This document shows positions 47,659 to 56,559 of a stretch of 64,000 bases of DNA, one piece after another. Location of the stretch: assembly GCF_027587195.1 (NCBI RefSeq), contig NZ_JAPDDP010000004.1, positions 1 through 64,000 of the forward strand. The letters are read 5' to 3'. The position numbers were made by a program, and so were the translations under genes. Source of the stretch: Solirubrobacter phytolaccae. Lineage in GTDB: Bacteria > Actinomycetota > Thermoleophilia > Solirubrobacterales > Solirubrobacteraceae. The notes under the pieces were generated by a model that had not been told where the DNA came from, searched no databases, and was given only the letters and a program-made list of their open reading frames with translations. Numbering within the stretch: position 1 is the first letter of the stretch; every line of letters starts with the position of its first letter.

Positions 47659-48488
47659 TCCCCGCCCACCGGATCGAGGAGCTCCGCGCCGCGCGCGAGG
47701 CCTTCGTCGTCGCCACCGTCGTGCGCGCCGCCAAGCCGACGAGCGTCCGTCCCGGCGACTCCGCGCTCGTCTTCTCCGACGGCACGATCGAGGGCTTCGT
47801 CGGCGGCGTCTGCGCGCAGGAGTCCGTACGCCTGCAGGCGGCCCGCGCATTGGAGACCGGCGAGGCCACGCTGCTCCGGCTGCTCCCCGGCCTGGCGATC
47901 TCCGAGCGCGACCCACTCGACGGCGTCGTCGTCTCCCACAACCCCTGCCTGAGCGGAGGCGCCTTGGAGATCTTCCTCGACCCCCAGCCCGTCGCCCCGC
48001 GGATCGCGATCGTCGGCGACACCCCGATCGCCCGCGCCCTCACCGCGATCGCCCGCGCCGCCGAGTACGACGTCGGCATGGTCCCCGAGGCCGGCGACGC
48101 CGCGCTCGTCGTCGCCTCCCACGGCGAGGCCGAGGAGGACGCGCTCGCCGTCGCCCTGCGCCTCAACGTGCCCTACGTCGCGCTCGTCGCGTCACCCAAG
48201 CGCGGCCGCGCGGTCCGCGAGTCCGTCGACGACGAGCTCCGCGCCCGCATCCACACGCCCGCGGGCCTGGACATCGGCGCCCGCACCCCGGCGGACATCG
48301 CGATCTCGATCCTCGCCGAGCTGATCGCCCAGCGCACCGCGCCGCCGGTGGACGCCCCGATCGAGAGCGCGACCGACCCGATCTGCGGCATGGAGGTCCT
48401 GGCCTCCGAGCAGACCGTCCACCTCGACACCGCCGACGGACGCGTGTACTTCTGCTGCGAGGGCTGTCGGTCGGCATACGTTCACTGA
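47655..48488 (+). CDS. coxI: XdhC/CoxI family maturation protein with C-terminal YHS-like domain
   Basis: 277 residues. The N-terminal XdhC/CoxI domain has RAAKPTSVRPGDSALVFSDG and GFVGGVCAQESVRLQAARAL. A central Rossmann part has IAIVGDTPIARALTAIAR. The C-terminus (about 230-277) holds DPICGMEV and YFCCEGCRSAYVH, a YHS-like metal-binding module. XdhC proteins insert sulfurated Mo cofactor; the YHS module could handle copper or another metal. GTG at 47655 is coupled to coxL copy 2. Last gene of the cox operon. Confidence 0.85.
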   Translation: MIPAHRIEELRAAREAFVVATVVRAAKPTSVRPGDSALVFSDGTIEGFVGGVCAQESVRLQAARALETGEATLLRLLPGLAISERDPLDGVVVSHNPCLSGGALEIFLDPQPVAPRIAIVGDTPIARALTAIARAAEYDVGMVPEAGDAALVVASHGEAEEDALAVALRLNVPYVALVASPKRGRAVRESVDDELRARIHTPAGLDIGARTPADIAISILAELIAQRTAPPVDAPIESATDPICGMEVLASEQTVHLDTADGRVYFCCEGCRSAYVH

Positions 48489-48508
48489 TCGCGGGTACTC
48501 GATGCGCC

Positions 48509-48931
48509 ATGTTCAGGCTCATCGCCGCGTTCGCCACGTTCGCTCTCGTCGTGCCCGCCGCCGCCGAAGCCAAGGTGCTCCGGGGCAAGACCAGCCAGGG
48601 GAGAAGCGTCACGGTCGTCCTGCAGAACGGCGTCCCGAAGCGCCTCAAGATCGGCTGGTCCCTGTCATGTAAGAAGAACAAGTCGACAGGGCCGACCTCG
48701 ACGCGCTTCTTCCGCCCGTACGATCAGGCGACCGCCGACGTCATCAACGACGCAGACTCCAGCTCCGCAAGCCTCGGCAAAGGCTGGCGCGTGCGCAACA
48801 GCGCCAAGCTCACCGGCACCCGCGCCGACGCGACCTGGTCCGGCACGTTCTCGGTGAAGCGCAGCTTCTACCGCAAGGGCAAGAAGTTCGACGAGTGCCG
48901 CGCGGACAACGTCACCTGGTCGGTGTCCTAG
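48509..48931 (+). CDS. Small secreted protein
   Basis: 140 residues. Signal peptide about 1-23 (ends AAAEAK), then a beta-rich domain with GKTSQGRSVTVVLQNGVPKR, a Cys in SLSCKK and another near the end (DECRAD), probably a disulfide. Repeated in many actinobacterial genomes as short secreted proteins of unknown role. Starts 20 bp after the XdhC gene, but no cox link is evident. Confidence 0.7.
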   Translation: MFRLIAAFATFALVVPAAAEAKVLRGKTSQGRSVTVVLQNGVPKRLKIGWSLSCKKNKSTGPTSTRFFRPYDQATADVINDADSSSASLGKGWRVRNSAKLTGTRADATWSGTFSVKRSFYRKGKKFDECRADNVTWSVS

Positions 48932-48936
48932 CGCGA

Positions 48937-49356
48937 GTGCTCTCTATCGCGGAGCTCGCCGCGAGACGTGAGTCCAGCGGCATCCGCCTCGGTCTCACGG
49001 CGGCCGAGGTCGAGGCCGTGCTCGGTGAGCCGAGCCGGCGCGAGCGACGGCCGCGCGCGCTGTTCTACGGCTCGCTCGTGCTGTTCTTCACGCAGGCGGT
49101 CGACGAGGTCGAGATGATCGTCTGGTATCCCGGGCAATACGGCGAGCACCCACTGGTCGAAGGCGACTTCCCGCTCGAGCTCGACGCCGTCAAGGAGTGG
49201 TTGGCGGCGCGGAACATCTCGTGGACGACCGACGCGTTCCTGACCGTCGACGAGTACGTGGGGTTCACCACCGAGCAGGACGTGAGCCTGGTCTTCGTGG
49301 ACGGCGCGCTCGAGAAGCTGCACGTCACCCGTCCGCGAAGTGGCGGGCTCGACTGA
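48937..49356 (+). CDS. Uncharacterised 139-residue protein
   Basis: The N-terminal part reads GIRLGLTAAEVEAVLGEPSR, similar to small proteins that contain the GxTxxEVxxxLGxP pattern of bacterial lipoproteins and immunity proteins, but without a signal peptide here. A beta-strand region (ALFYGSLVLFFTQAVDEVEM) follows. GTG at 48937, 5 bp after the previous stop. Function unknown. Confidence 0.65.
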   Translation: MLSIAELAARRESSGIRLGLTAAEVEAVLGEPSRRERRPRALFYGSLVLFFTQAVDEVEMIVWYPGQYGEHPLVEGDFPLELDAVKEWLAARNISWTTDAFLTVDEYVGFTTEQDVSLVFVDGALEKLHVTRPRSGGLD

Positions 49357-49424
49357 TGGTCGAGCCGGTACCGACCGACGGGCGGTAACCGCTCCGGCTT
49401 GTGGCGGATTGGATTGCGCGGGTC

Positions 49425-52313
49425 ATGCGACGATTCTTCGCCTTCGCCGGTACGGCCGCCGTGGCCGCCCTCGCGTTCGCCGGGCAGAGCTCGGCTTTCA
49501 ACTACGTGTCCGACAGCAACGGGACCTGGTGGGGGATCCAGGACTTCGCCCCGCCGCGTGTCGACACGGGCAGCATCCGCGCCACGCAGGTCGGCGCGGG
49601 GCAGAGCCCCGCCTACTCCACCACGATCAACGGGTTCGGCGGCATCAAGGTCCAGGTCCCCGGCAGTCCTCGCCTGAACGGCGAGCTGATGCGCGGCTTC
49701 GGGCTCGAGTTCAACGGCAGCGACGCGTTCAAGACGACGACCGCCGTCGAGCTCGGCGGGGTCGAGATCGCGCGCGCGGTCCAGATCAAGAAGGAGCTGC
49801 CGGTCGGCACGGCCAGCTACGGCCGCTGGCTGGACACCTTCACCAACACCACGAGCGCGCCGGTCACGATCAAGGTCGCGTTCGGCGGCCAGTCGGGCTA
49901 CAGCGCGAGCGGCGCCAACAGCTCGGCGCTCGTCAACACGTCCTCCGGCGACACCGCGATCACCGCATCGGACACGTGGGCGGAGGTCGCGACGCCGCTG
50001 TCGGGCACGACGCTCGTCGGCGGCCCGCAGGCCACGGTCATCGGCACGCCGGCTCCGTTCGGCGGCGCGATGACGTTCACCGGCAACTGGCTCAACGACA
50101 CGTTCAATGAGCCGTTCGCGACCGGCGGCCACGAGGGCAACTTCCAGGCCTACGTGAACACGCTGACGATCCCGGCGGGCGCGACGAAGTCCGTCCTGCA
50201 CTTCATCGTGCTCGGCAGCCGCGTGACCACCGCGACCTCGGACGCCGAGCGGCTGAAGGTCGAGACGACGGCGGCGTCGCTCGTCACGACGCCGGACCTG
50301 ACCGGGCTGAGCGCCGCGCAGGTGTGCTCGATCGACAACTTCGCCGTCACCGCCGACTGCTCCGCCGCGGGCGGCGTCCCGCGCGTGCCGGTGCCGGCGA
50401 AGCCGCGCGCCGTCACGACGTCCGGCTACGACGTGGTGGAGAAGTCGATCGGCCAGATGCGCGCGGACATGGAATCCGGCCTGACGACCTCGGTCGCGAT
50501 CACGCAGGCCTACCTGGACCGCATCAAGGTCTACGACCAGGGCCAGTTCGGCTTCAACGCGTACGAGATCGTCGCCGACGACGCGCTCGAGCAGGCGGCC
50601 AAGGCCGACGCCGCCCGCAAGGCCGGCAAGACATCGCCCGTCCTCGGCATCCCGATCGCGATCAAGAACCTCTACGACACCTACGACATGGCGACCACGA
50701 ACGGCTCGATGACGTTCGCCGGCTTCCGCCCGAAGAAGGACGCCTTCCAGGTCGCCAAGCTGCGCGAGGCAGGCGCCGTGATCATCGGCAAGGCCGCGCT
50801 CGAGGAGTACGCGACGAGCGGCAACTACTCCAACGACGCGTGGGGCCAGACGTGGAACGCGTTCATGCCCTCCAAGTCCGCGCTCGCCTCCTCGGGCGGC
50901 TCGGCGACGGCGCTCGGCGCCAACCTCGCCGCCGGCGCGCTCGGCTCGCAGACGGGTGACTCGCTGTACGCGCCCGCGTCCGGCGCTTCGCTCGTCACCC
51001 TGCGCGGCACGGATGGGCTCGAGTCCGGCAGCGGGATCATGCCGCTGTCCTGGCTGACCGACTTCGGCGGCGTGATGACGCGCTCCGTCCCCGACCTCGC
51101 GGACATGCTCAACGTCGTCACCGGCACCGACCCGGAGGACCCGACGACCGCGCCGGCCGACGCCGAGCGCCCCGCCGACTGGCGCAGCACGCTCGACCCG
51201 GACGCGCTGAAGGGCAAGCGCATCGGCTACATTCCGGCCACGTGGGAGGACCCGTTCGGCACGACGGGCACGATCGAGGCGACCAAGGCCGCGCTGAAGT
51301 ACCTCACGGACGCGGGCGCGACGATCGTCGAGATGGGCACGACCGTGGGCGACACGAACACGCCGCCCGCGCCGGCCGTCAACCCGTCCGGCAACACGAG
51401 CCAGGAAGGCTGGATGCAGTACATCGACGCGCATCCGGAGCTGGCCGAGCAGGGCTTCAACATCAAGAGCGCGGTCGACGTCAGCTGCTCGCAGCGCAAG
51501 GTCGAGTACGTGCGCCAGGACCCGAGCGCGTGCGCCGTCGCACCCGCGGCGCGCATGACCGCGGAGGAGCTGACCGCGCGGCGCAACTACCGCCTGCAGC
51601 ACAAGGCGCTCGCGAAGACGTGGCTGGACACCGCCGGCGCGGACAACCTCGGCGTCGACGCCGTCGTCTACCCGGGCCTGCTGTCCGACATCTCGCTCAA
51701 CGACGGCGGTGGCGGCAAGTCGAGCTTCGGCCGCCGCGACACGCCGGGCGCCGGCCCGGGCATCCCGACCGTCGTGTTCCCGGCGGGCGTCAACGACAAC
51801 GGCCAGCCGATCAACCTCCAGCTGCTCGGCCGCGCGTGGGACGACGACAAGCTCGTCGGCATGGCCTACGCGTTCGAGCGACTGGCGAGCGCGGCCGGCA
51901 AGGGCCACGTCGCGGCGACGACCGCGCCGGCGCTGCCGTTCGTCAAGGACACCACCGGCACCGTCGGTGGCACGGTCCCGGCCACGCTCTCGCTCACGCT
52001 GGGCGCTCCCGCCACGTTCGGCGCGTTCACGCCGGGCGTCGAGAGGGAGTACACGGCCTCCACGGACGCGACGATCGTCTCCACCGCGGGTGACGCGGCG
52101 CTGACGGTCAGCGATCCGGGCCACCTGACGAATGGCCCGTTCTCGCTGCCGCAGCCGCTGCAGGTCGGGATCACGCCGAACGCGTGGGGGACCCCGGTGT
52201 CGAACGTGAAGTCGACGATCGCCTTCAAGCAGCTGATCGGCCGCACCGACGCGCTGCGGACCGGCAGCTACTCGAAGACGTTGACCTTCACGCTCTCGAC
52301 GACGAACCCGTAA
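49425..52313 (+). CDS. Secreted amidase-signature protein with N-terminal domain and unusual active site
   Basis: 962 residues with a signal peptide (1-28, ending SSA). An N-terminal beta-rich domain (about 30-310) comes before an amidase-signature domain (about 345-830), and a C-terminal beta domain (about 845-962) closes it. The catalytic Lys (GIPIAIKNLYDT, residue about 414) and the cis-Ser (ASSGGSATALG) are visible. The nucleophile motif is GSQTGDSLYAPAS instead of GSDTGGSIRxPA. I start at ATG 49425; a GTG at 49401 is possible. Substrate unknown. Confidence 0.83.
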   Translation: MRRFFAFAGTAAVAALAFAGQSSAFNYVSDSNGTWWGIQDFAPPRVDTGSIRATQVGAGQSPAYSTTINGFGGIKVQVPGSPRLNGELMRGFGLEFNGSDAFKTTTAVELGGVEIARAVQIKKELPVGTASYGRWLDTFTNTTSAPVTIKVAFGGQSGYSASGANSSALVNTSSGDTAITASDTWAEVATPLSGTTLVGGPQATVIGTPAPFGGAMTFTGNWLNDTFNEPFATGGHEGNFQAYVNTLTIPAGATKSVLHFIVLGSRVTTATSDAERLKVETTAASLVTTPDLTGLSAAQVCSIDNFAVTADCSAAGGVPRVPVPAKPRAVTTSGYDVVEKSIGQMRADMESGLTTSVAITQAYLDRIKVYDQGQFGFNAYEIVADDALEQAAKADAARKAGKTSPVLGIPIAIKNLYDTYDMATTNGSMTFAGFRPKKDAFQVAKLREAGAVIIGKAALEEYATSGNYSNDAWGQTWNAFMPSKSALASSGGSATALGANLAAGALGSQTGDSLYAPASGASLVTLRGTDGLESGSGIMPLSWLTDFGGVMTRSVPDLADMLNVVTGTDPEDPTTAPADAERPADWRSTLDPDALKGKRIGYIPATWEDPFGTTGTIEATKAALKYLTDAGATIVEMGTTVGDTNTPPAPAVNPSGNTSQEGWMQYIDAHPELAEQGFNIKSAVDVSCSQRKVEYVRQDPSACAVAPAARMTAEELTARRNYRLQHKALAKTWLDTAGADNLGVDAVVYPGLLSDISLNDGGGGKSSFGRRDTPGAGPGIPTVVFPAGVNDNGQPINLQLLGRAWDDDKLVGMAYAFERLASAAGKGHVAATTAPALPFVKDTTGTVGGTVPATLSLTLGAPATFGAFTPGVEREYTASTDATIVSTAGDAALTVSDPGHLTNGPFSLPQPLQVGITPNAWGTPVSNVKSTIAFKQLIGRTDALRTGSYSKTLTFTLSTTNP

Positions 52314-52329
52314 CGGCCGACCGGGGGCG

Positions 52330-53004
52330 TCAGGTGGCCACCACCTGGCGCCCCTCGGACGGCTGCACGAGCACCCAGCCCTGGCCGGACATCCCGAGCT
52401 GGACGCTCTCGCCCGAGCCGAGCCCGATCAGCGACTTGGCCTGCATGTCGGTCTTCAGGTTGGTCGTCACGCCGCCCGACCAGGCGATCGCGGCCTGCGG
52501 ATCGACGAAGGTCGGCGCCTCGGACACGTCAAGCCGCAGCGGCTCGCCGTCCGACAGCAGCGCGACGAGGCCGGAGCCACGCAGCTGGATGTTGAACAGC
52601 CCGCCGGCGATCGCGCCGGTCGCCCCGCCCTTGATGCGCGTGACGTCCCACTCGATCCCCGCCTCGAACGCGAGGATGTTCTTGCCGTTCACGGTCAGCG
52701 AGTCGTTCTGCAGCGACAGCACGTGGACGAGCATCGCGTCGTTGGCCAGGAACAGCTCGCCGGACCCGTTGGCCTGCATCAGCCGCAGCCCTTCGCCGGT
52801 GGCCGCCTTCTTGAGCATCCGGCCGAGCCCGCCGCCCTTGTGCTCGAAGTGCACGTCGCCCTGATAGGCGACCATCGAGCCGTTGCGCGCCATCACCGTG
52901 GTCTCGGACAGCTCGACCTTCAGCAGCCGCGGGTTCTGCAGCGTGAACGCCTCTCCGGTCTCCACCTCCGCGAATCGATCGAGCGGGGCACCCATGTCCG
53001 GCAT
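52330..53004 (-). CDS. AIM24 family protein
   Basis: 224 residues. The AIM24/DUF124 fold is recognisable from GSMVAYQGDVHFEHKGGG and the later GEGLRLMQANGSGELFLAN and GSGLVALLS. Function unclear; homologues are linked to mitochondrial organisation and to TerD-type operons. ATG at 53004 with GGGAGG 9 nt upstream (53014-53019). Only 15 bp after the SutR-like gene, so they are probably cotranscribed. Confidence 0.85.
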   Translation of the reverse strand: MPDMGAPLDRFAEVETGEAFTLQNPRLLKVELSETTVMARNGSMVAYQGDVHFEHKGGGLGRMLKKAATGEGLRLMQANGSGELFLANDAMLVHVLSLQNDSLTVNGKNILAFEAGIEWDVTRIKGGATGAIAGGLFNIQLRGSGLVALLSDGEPLRLDVSEAPTFVDPQAAIAWSGGVTTNLKTDMQAKSLIGLGSGESVQLGMSGQGWVLVQPSEGRQVVAT

Positions 53005-53019
53005 GTTCAGCAACCTCCC

Positions 53020-53565
53020 TTAGTGGTTGCGACCGAGGGTACTTGCGCTCGGCGAGCGGATCACGACCACGGCCTCGACGGGGCCGGCGCCGACCGCGAC
53101 GTAGACGTGCGCGACGTCGCTGTCCCACGTGCTGGTCTCCCCGGCGCCGATCTCTCGCTCCTCGCCGACCGGGCCGACCCGGAGCCGGCCCGCGGTCACC
53201 AGCAGGTGCTCGACGACGCCCGGGCCATGGCCGCCCGAGTGGCGCTCCGCACCGGGCGCGAACGTCATCCGGTAGATCTCGACCGTCCAGTCCGCGTCGG
53301 TGCTCACGTCGAGGAGGCGTCCCTCGATCCCCGGCTCGGAGAGACGCGCACCCACCCGCCCTGAGAGCAGGTGGGCCAGCGGGAGCGCGAGGGCGTTCGC
53401 GAGCGCGTACAGCGTGCTCAGCGTCGGGTTGCGGGCGCCGTGCTCGAGCTCCGACAGCGAGCCCTTGCCGATCCCCGCCGCCTGCGCGAGCGCGGCCACC
53501 GTCAGCCCGCGCTCTTGACGCGCGGTGCGGACGCGCTCCCCCACCAGTGCCGCCAGCTCGTCCAC
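53020..53565 (-). CDS. SutR-like XRE regulator with cupin domain
   Basis: 181 residues. The N-terminal helix-turn-helix (residues 4-65) reads GERVRTARQERGLTVAALAQ and GIGKGSLSELEHGARNPTLS. The C-terminal cupin (about 105-175) has ERHSGGHGPGVVEHLLVTAG. This layout is that of E. coli SutR (YdcN), which is also encoded beside ydcO. GTG at 53565. Divergent from the transporter across a long inverted repeat. Confidence 0.9.
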   Translation of the reverse strand: MDELAALVGERVRTARQERGLTVAALAQAAGIGKGSLSELEHGARNPTLSTLYALANALALPLAHLLSGRVGARLSEPGIEGRLLDVSTDADWTVEIYRMTFAPGAERHSGGHGPGVVEHLLVTAGRLRVGPVGEEREIGAGETSTWDSDVAHVYVAVGAGPVEAVVVIRSPSASTLGRNH

Positions 53566-53586
53566 GCGTTTGACCCTACCAGCGCT

Positions 53587-53629
53587 GTTCCATAAACAGA
53601 ACAGGTTCGCTATGTTCTGTTTATGGAAC
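53587..53629. promoter_or_regulatory. Inverted repeat with 16-bp perfect arms, SutR-like operator
   Basis: GTTCCATAAACAGAAC (53587-53602) and GTTCTGTTTATGGAAC (53614-53629) are perfect inverted arms 11 bp apart. Each arm is itself a GTTC-N8-GAAC site, so there may be two dimer sites. The right arm contains the transporter ATG at 53623, and a TATGTT -10-like box (53611-53616) ends 6 nt before it. This suggests tight repression of a leaderless transcript. Confidence 0.78.
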
Positions 53630-54792
53630 GGACGTCGGACGCCAGCGCGCACACGATCGTCGCCGGGATCATGGCGGCCCTGGTGGGGTTCACCAGCTCG
53701 TTCGCGGTCGTCCTGTCGGGCCTGCGCGCCGCGGGCGCCTCCCCGGCCGAGGCGGCTTCCGGGCTGCTCGCGGTGACCGTGACCATGGCCGTCGCGACGC
53801 TGCTGCTGAGCCGCCACTACCGCATGCCGCTGCTGATCGCGTGGTCGACCCCCGGGGCGGCGCTGCTCGCCAGCACCGGCACCGTGGACGGCGGCTGGCC
53901 CGCGGCGATCGGCGCGTTCCTGATCTGCGGCGGGTTGATCATGGCGACCGGGATCTGGCCCCGGCTGGGCGCGCTCATCACGTCGATCCCGACCCCGATC
54001 GCGCAGGCGATGCTCGCCGGCATCGTGCTCCAGCTGTGCCTCACCCCGGTGCGTGAGCTCGTCGCGCACCCGTGGCAGATCGCGCCGATCCTGCTGGTCT
54101 GGCTCGTGGTGCTCCGGCTCGCTCCGAAGTGGGCCATCCCCGCCGCGTTCGTGGCTGCGCTCGCCGTCATCGGCGTCGACGCGGCGCGTGGGGGAGGCGT
54201 GCACGGCGACCTGCTCCCGCAGCTGCAGTGGACCACGCCGCACCTCACGTGGGCGGGCGTGCTGAGCCTGGCGCTGCCGCTGTACGTCGTGACCATGGCC
54301 GGGCAGAACGTCCCCGGCACCGCGATCCTCGCCAGCTACGGCTATCGCGTGCCTTGGCGTAGCGCGATGGTCGTCACGGGCGCCGGGACCGCTCTCGGGG
54401 CGGGGGCCGGCGGGCACGCGATCAACCTCGCCGCGATCTCCGCCACGCTCGTCATCGCGCCGGAGGTCGATCCCGATCCGCGCCGGCGCTGGACGGCCGC
54501 GATGAGCGCGGGCTGGGCGTACCTGGTGCTCGCGCTGCTCTCCACCGCGCTCGCCACCCTGGTCAGCGCGGCCCCGGCGGACGTCGCCGGCGCCGTCGCC
54601 GGGCTCGCCCTCCTCGGGGCCCTCGGCTCCGCGCTCTCCGGCGCCACGAGCGCCGAGCACGGACGCGACGCCGCCGCCATCACGTTCGTCGTCGCCGCGT
54701 CCGGCGTCAGCTTCTTCGCCATCGGCGCGGCGTTCTGGGCGCTGCTCGCCGGGGTCGGCACGTACCTGGTCACGCGCCGGCCGCAGGCTTGA
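53623..54792 (+). CDS. BenE/YdcO family transporter
   Basis: 389 residues with about 11-12 hydrophobic spans. BenE marks are GFTSSFAVVLSGLRAAGASP, PLLIAWSTPGAALLAS, LALPLYVVTMAGQNVPG and INLAAISATLVIAPE. The family exports or imports benzoate-like or sulfur-containing aromatic compounds; YdcO itself is unassigned. ATG at 53623 inside the operator. Controlled by the divergent SutR-like protein. Confidence 0.88.
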   Translation: MERTSDASAHTIVAGIMAALVGFTSSFAVVLSGLRAAGASPAEAASGLLAVTVTMAVATLLLSRHYRMPLLIAWSTPGAALLASTGTVDGGWPAAIGAFLICGGLIMATGIWPRLGALITSIPTPIAQAMLAGIVLQLCLTPVRELVAHPWQIAPILLVWLVVLRLAPKWAIPAAFVAALAVIGVDAARGGGVHGDLLPQLQWTTPHLTWAGVLSLALPLYVVTMAGQNVPGTAILASYGYRVPWRSAMVVTGAGTALGAGAGGHAINLAAISATLVIAPEVDPDPRRRWTAAMSAGWAYLVLALLSTALATLVSAAPADVAGAVAGLALLGALGSALSGATSAEHGRDAAAITFVVAASGVSFFAIGAAFWALLAGVGTYLVTRRPQA

Positions 54793-54847
54793 GGAGCCTG
54801 GACGGTACGTTCACATGCCGTTCACGGGCGCGCGGTCATGGCCCGCC

Positions 54848-55570
54848 ATGCTGCGGCGGATCATGCGCCACGCCTTGCTCCTGTGCACCGTGCTCGTCCT
54901 CGCCGGCTGCGGCTCCGGTGGGAGCGAGCCCGAGGCGGACCCGGCGCCCACGTCCGCGCCGCGTGAGCTCAGCGCCTCGCAGGTGAAGGCCCCGCCGCCG
55001 GGGTCTTCGGGGGCGCTGGTGGCGCTCCCCGACAGCCTGCAGTCGCGGACGCGGCTGGCCTACGTGGACGAGGCCCGGCTCGACGCGGCCGACCTGGAGC
55101 TCAGCCCGAGCCGCGTGCGTGACCGCGTGCTCGCCGACGGCTTCCAGACCTCGAGCGAGGCGGGGATCGTCGCGATCGGCGTCGACTCCACCGAGCCGGT
55201 GGCCGCCGAGGACGCCGACGCCAACGCGCTCGCCGGCCACCAGATCAGCGCGGTGCAGGCCTGCCTCGGCGACCCGTTCGCCGAGACGATCCTCGGCCCC
55301 GAGACGATGGGGGAAGGGGTGGCGATGGGCGCGGGCCTCGCCAGCAGCCCCGAGGACCCGGCGCTCGTGGAGCTCCGGCTCTGCGGCGTGCCGCCCGTGC
55401 GCGAGCTCCACGCGCTCGAGAAGCGGTTGACGCGGCGCTTCGGCAAGCTCGGCGGTGTGGTCGAGGAGCGCGAGATCCGTGAGCTCGACCTGATCGCGGC
55501 CACGGTCCCGGCACACGCCCTCGAGCCCGATCAGGTGCTCGCGCTGCTCGCCGACCCTAGCCGTCAGTAG
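54848..55570 (+). CDS. Putative lipoprotein
   Basis: About 240 residues. Hydrophobic N-terminus with lipobox LVLAGC, then an acidic, Pro-rich linker (EPEADPAPTSAPRE) and a mixed domain containing VQACLGDP and LRLCGVPP, a probable disulfide. The start could be ATG 54848 or 54863. No family recognised. Overlaps the convergent gene by 7 bp. Confidence 0.65.
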   Translation: MLRRIMRHALLLCTVLVLAGCGSGGSEPEADPAPTSAPRELSASQVKAPPPGSSGALVALPDSLQSRTRLAYVDEARLDAADLELSPSRVRDRVLADGFQTSSEAGIVAIGVDSTEPVAAEDADANALAGHQISAVQACLGDPFAETILGPETMGEGVAMGAGLASSPEDPALVELRLCGVPPVRELHALEKRLTRRFGKLGGVVEEREIRELDLIAATVPAHALEPDQVLALLADPSRQ

Positions 55571-56559
55571 AACAGGAACGGCCACCAGTTCTTCATCGGG
55601 CGGCCGTCGTCGTCAAGCGCGGTGTTGTGCAGGCCGGGCATGTTCTGGCGCCAGTAGACGACCCAGCGGCCCATGCAGTCGGGCGCGAAGTCGCGGTAGC
55701 GCTCGAGCGGCGCCGGCGTCCACGGCACGGCCCGCTCCTCGGCCTGGCGCCAGGTCTCGATCGTCGACAGCACCGGACCCTGGCCTTCGAGGTCGTAGTC
55801 GAAGCGCCCGTTGGGCATGAAGTGCACGTTGCCGCCGGCGGAGACCGAGCGGCGGCGGTGGCGGACGCGCTTGCGCCCGTAGAGGTGGAGCATCGCGTAG
55901 GCGCGGAAGTGGCGCTCGTAGTAGGGGAGCGCGCCGCACGTCGCCATCCGCTCGAGCGAATGGCCGAGGCTCTCCATCGCGCAGCCGACGCCGCGCGCGT
56001 AGTTGACGAACAGGATCCGCAGGCTGCGGCCGATCCACGGCGCGCTGTGCTCGCCCGAGTTGCCGGCGTAGCGCGCGAAGCCGCCCGTGCGGTTGAAGTC
56101 CTCGTCGTACGTCGCCTTGACCTCGACCGTCTCCCACGGCCACGTGTGGTCGGTGTGATCGGCGAGCAGCCACACTTCGTTGACCTCGCCGCGCTCCACC
56201 CGCTCCTGCAGCCCGATCATGTCGTACAGCGCGCCGTAGTCGAGATGGATGCCGTCACGGGGGAAGCGCGCCGAGTTGCGGTCCACGGACCCGGCCGGCT
56301 CGGTGAAGTCGAGGATCTCGCCGACCTCGTAGTCGAGGAAGATCGGCGCGGCCGGGTCGCGGTAGCCCTGCCAGCGCGAGGACTCTGCGAGCACCGCGCT
56401 GAGCGTCTCCAGCTGCTGCCGGGCGTCGACATCGGACAGCCCGTGCACGAAGTTCACGCCGAGCACGCGCGGGCGCATGCGCGTGATCGCGTCGTGGTGC
56501 TCGACGAGCCACGGGTCGCTGTTCGCGCTGCTCTCAGCGTTGGGCCAGAGCAAGCTCAT
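55564..56559 (-). CDS. Conserved protein of unknown function
   Basis: 331 residues, no signal or membrane span. Segments such as RPRVLGVNFVHGLSDVDARQ, SSRWQGYRDPAAPIFLDYEV, VERGEVNEVWLLADHTDHTW and ILFVNYARGVGCAMESLGHS look like a conserved enzyme-like fold; I recall uncharacterised homologues. His residues in NEVWLLADHTDH and ESLGHS could bind metal. Starts inside the end of the glycosyltransferase (26-bp overlap), so it is the third gene of that operon. Confidence 0.65.
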   Translation of the reverse strand: MSLLWPNAESSANSDPWLVEHHDAITRMRPRVLGVNFVHGLSDVDARQQLETLSAVLAESSRWQGYRDPAAPIFLDYEVGEILDFTEPAGSVDRNSARFPRDGIHLDYGALYDMIGLQERVERGEVNEVWLLADHTDHTWPWETVEVKATYDEDFNRTGGFARYAGNSGEHSAPWIGRSLRILFVNYARGVGCAMESLGHSLERMATCGALPYYERHFRAYAMLHLYGRKRVRHRRRSVSAGGNVHFMPNGRFDYDLEGQGPVLSTIETWRQAEERAVPWTPAPLERYRDFAPDCMGRWVVYWRQNMPGLHNTALDDDGRPMKNWWPFLFY

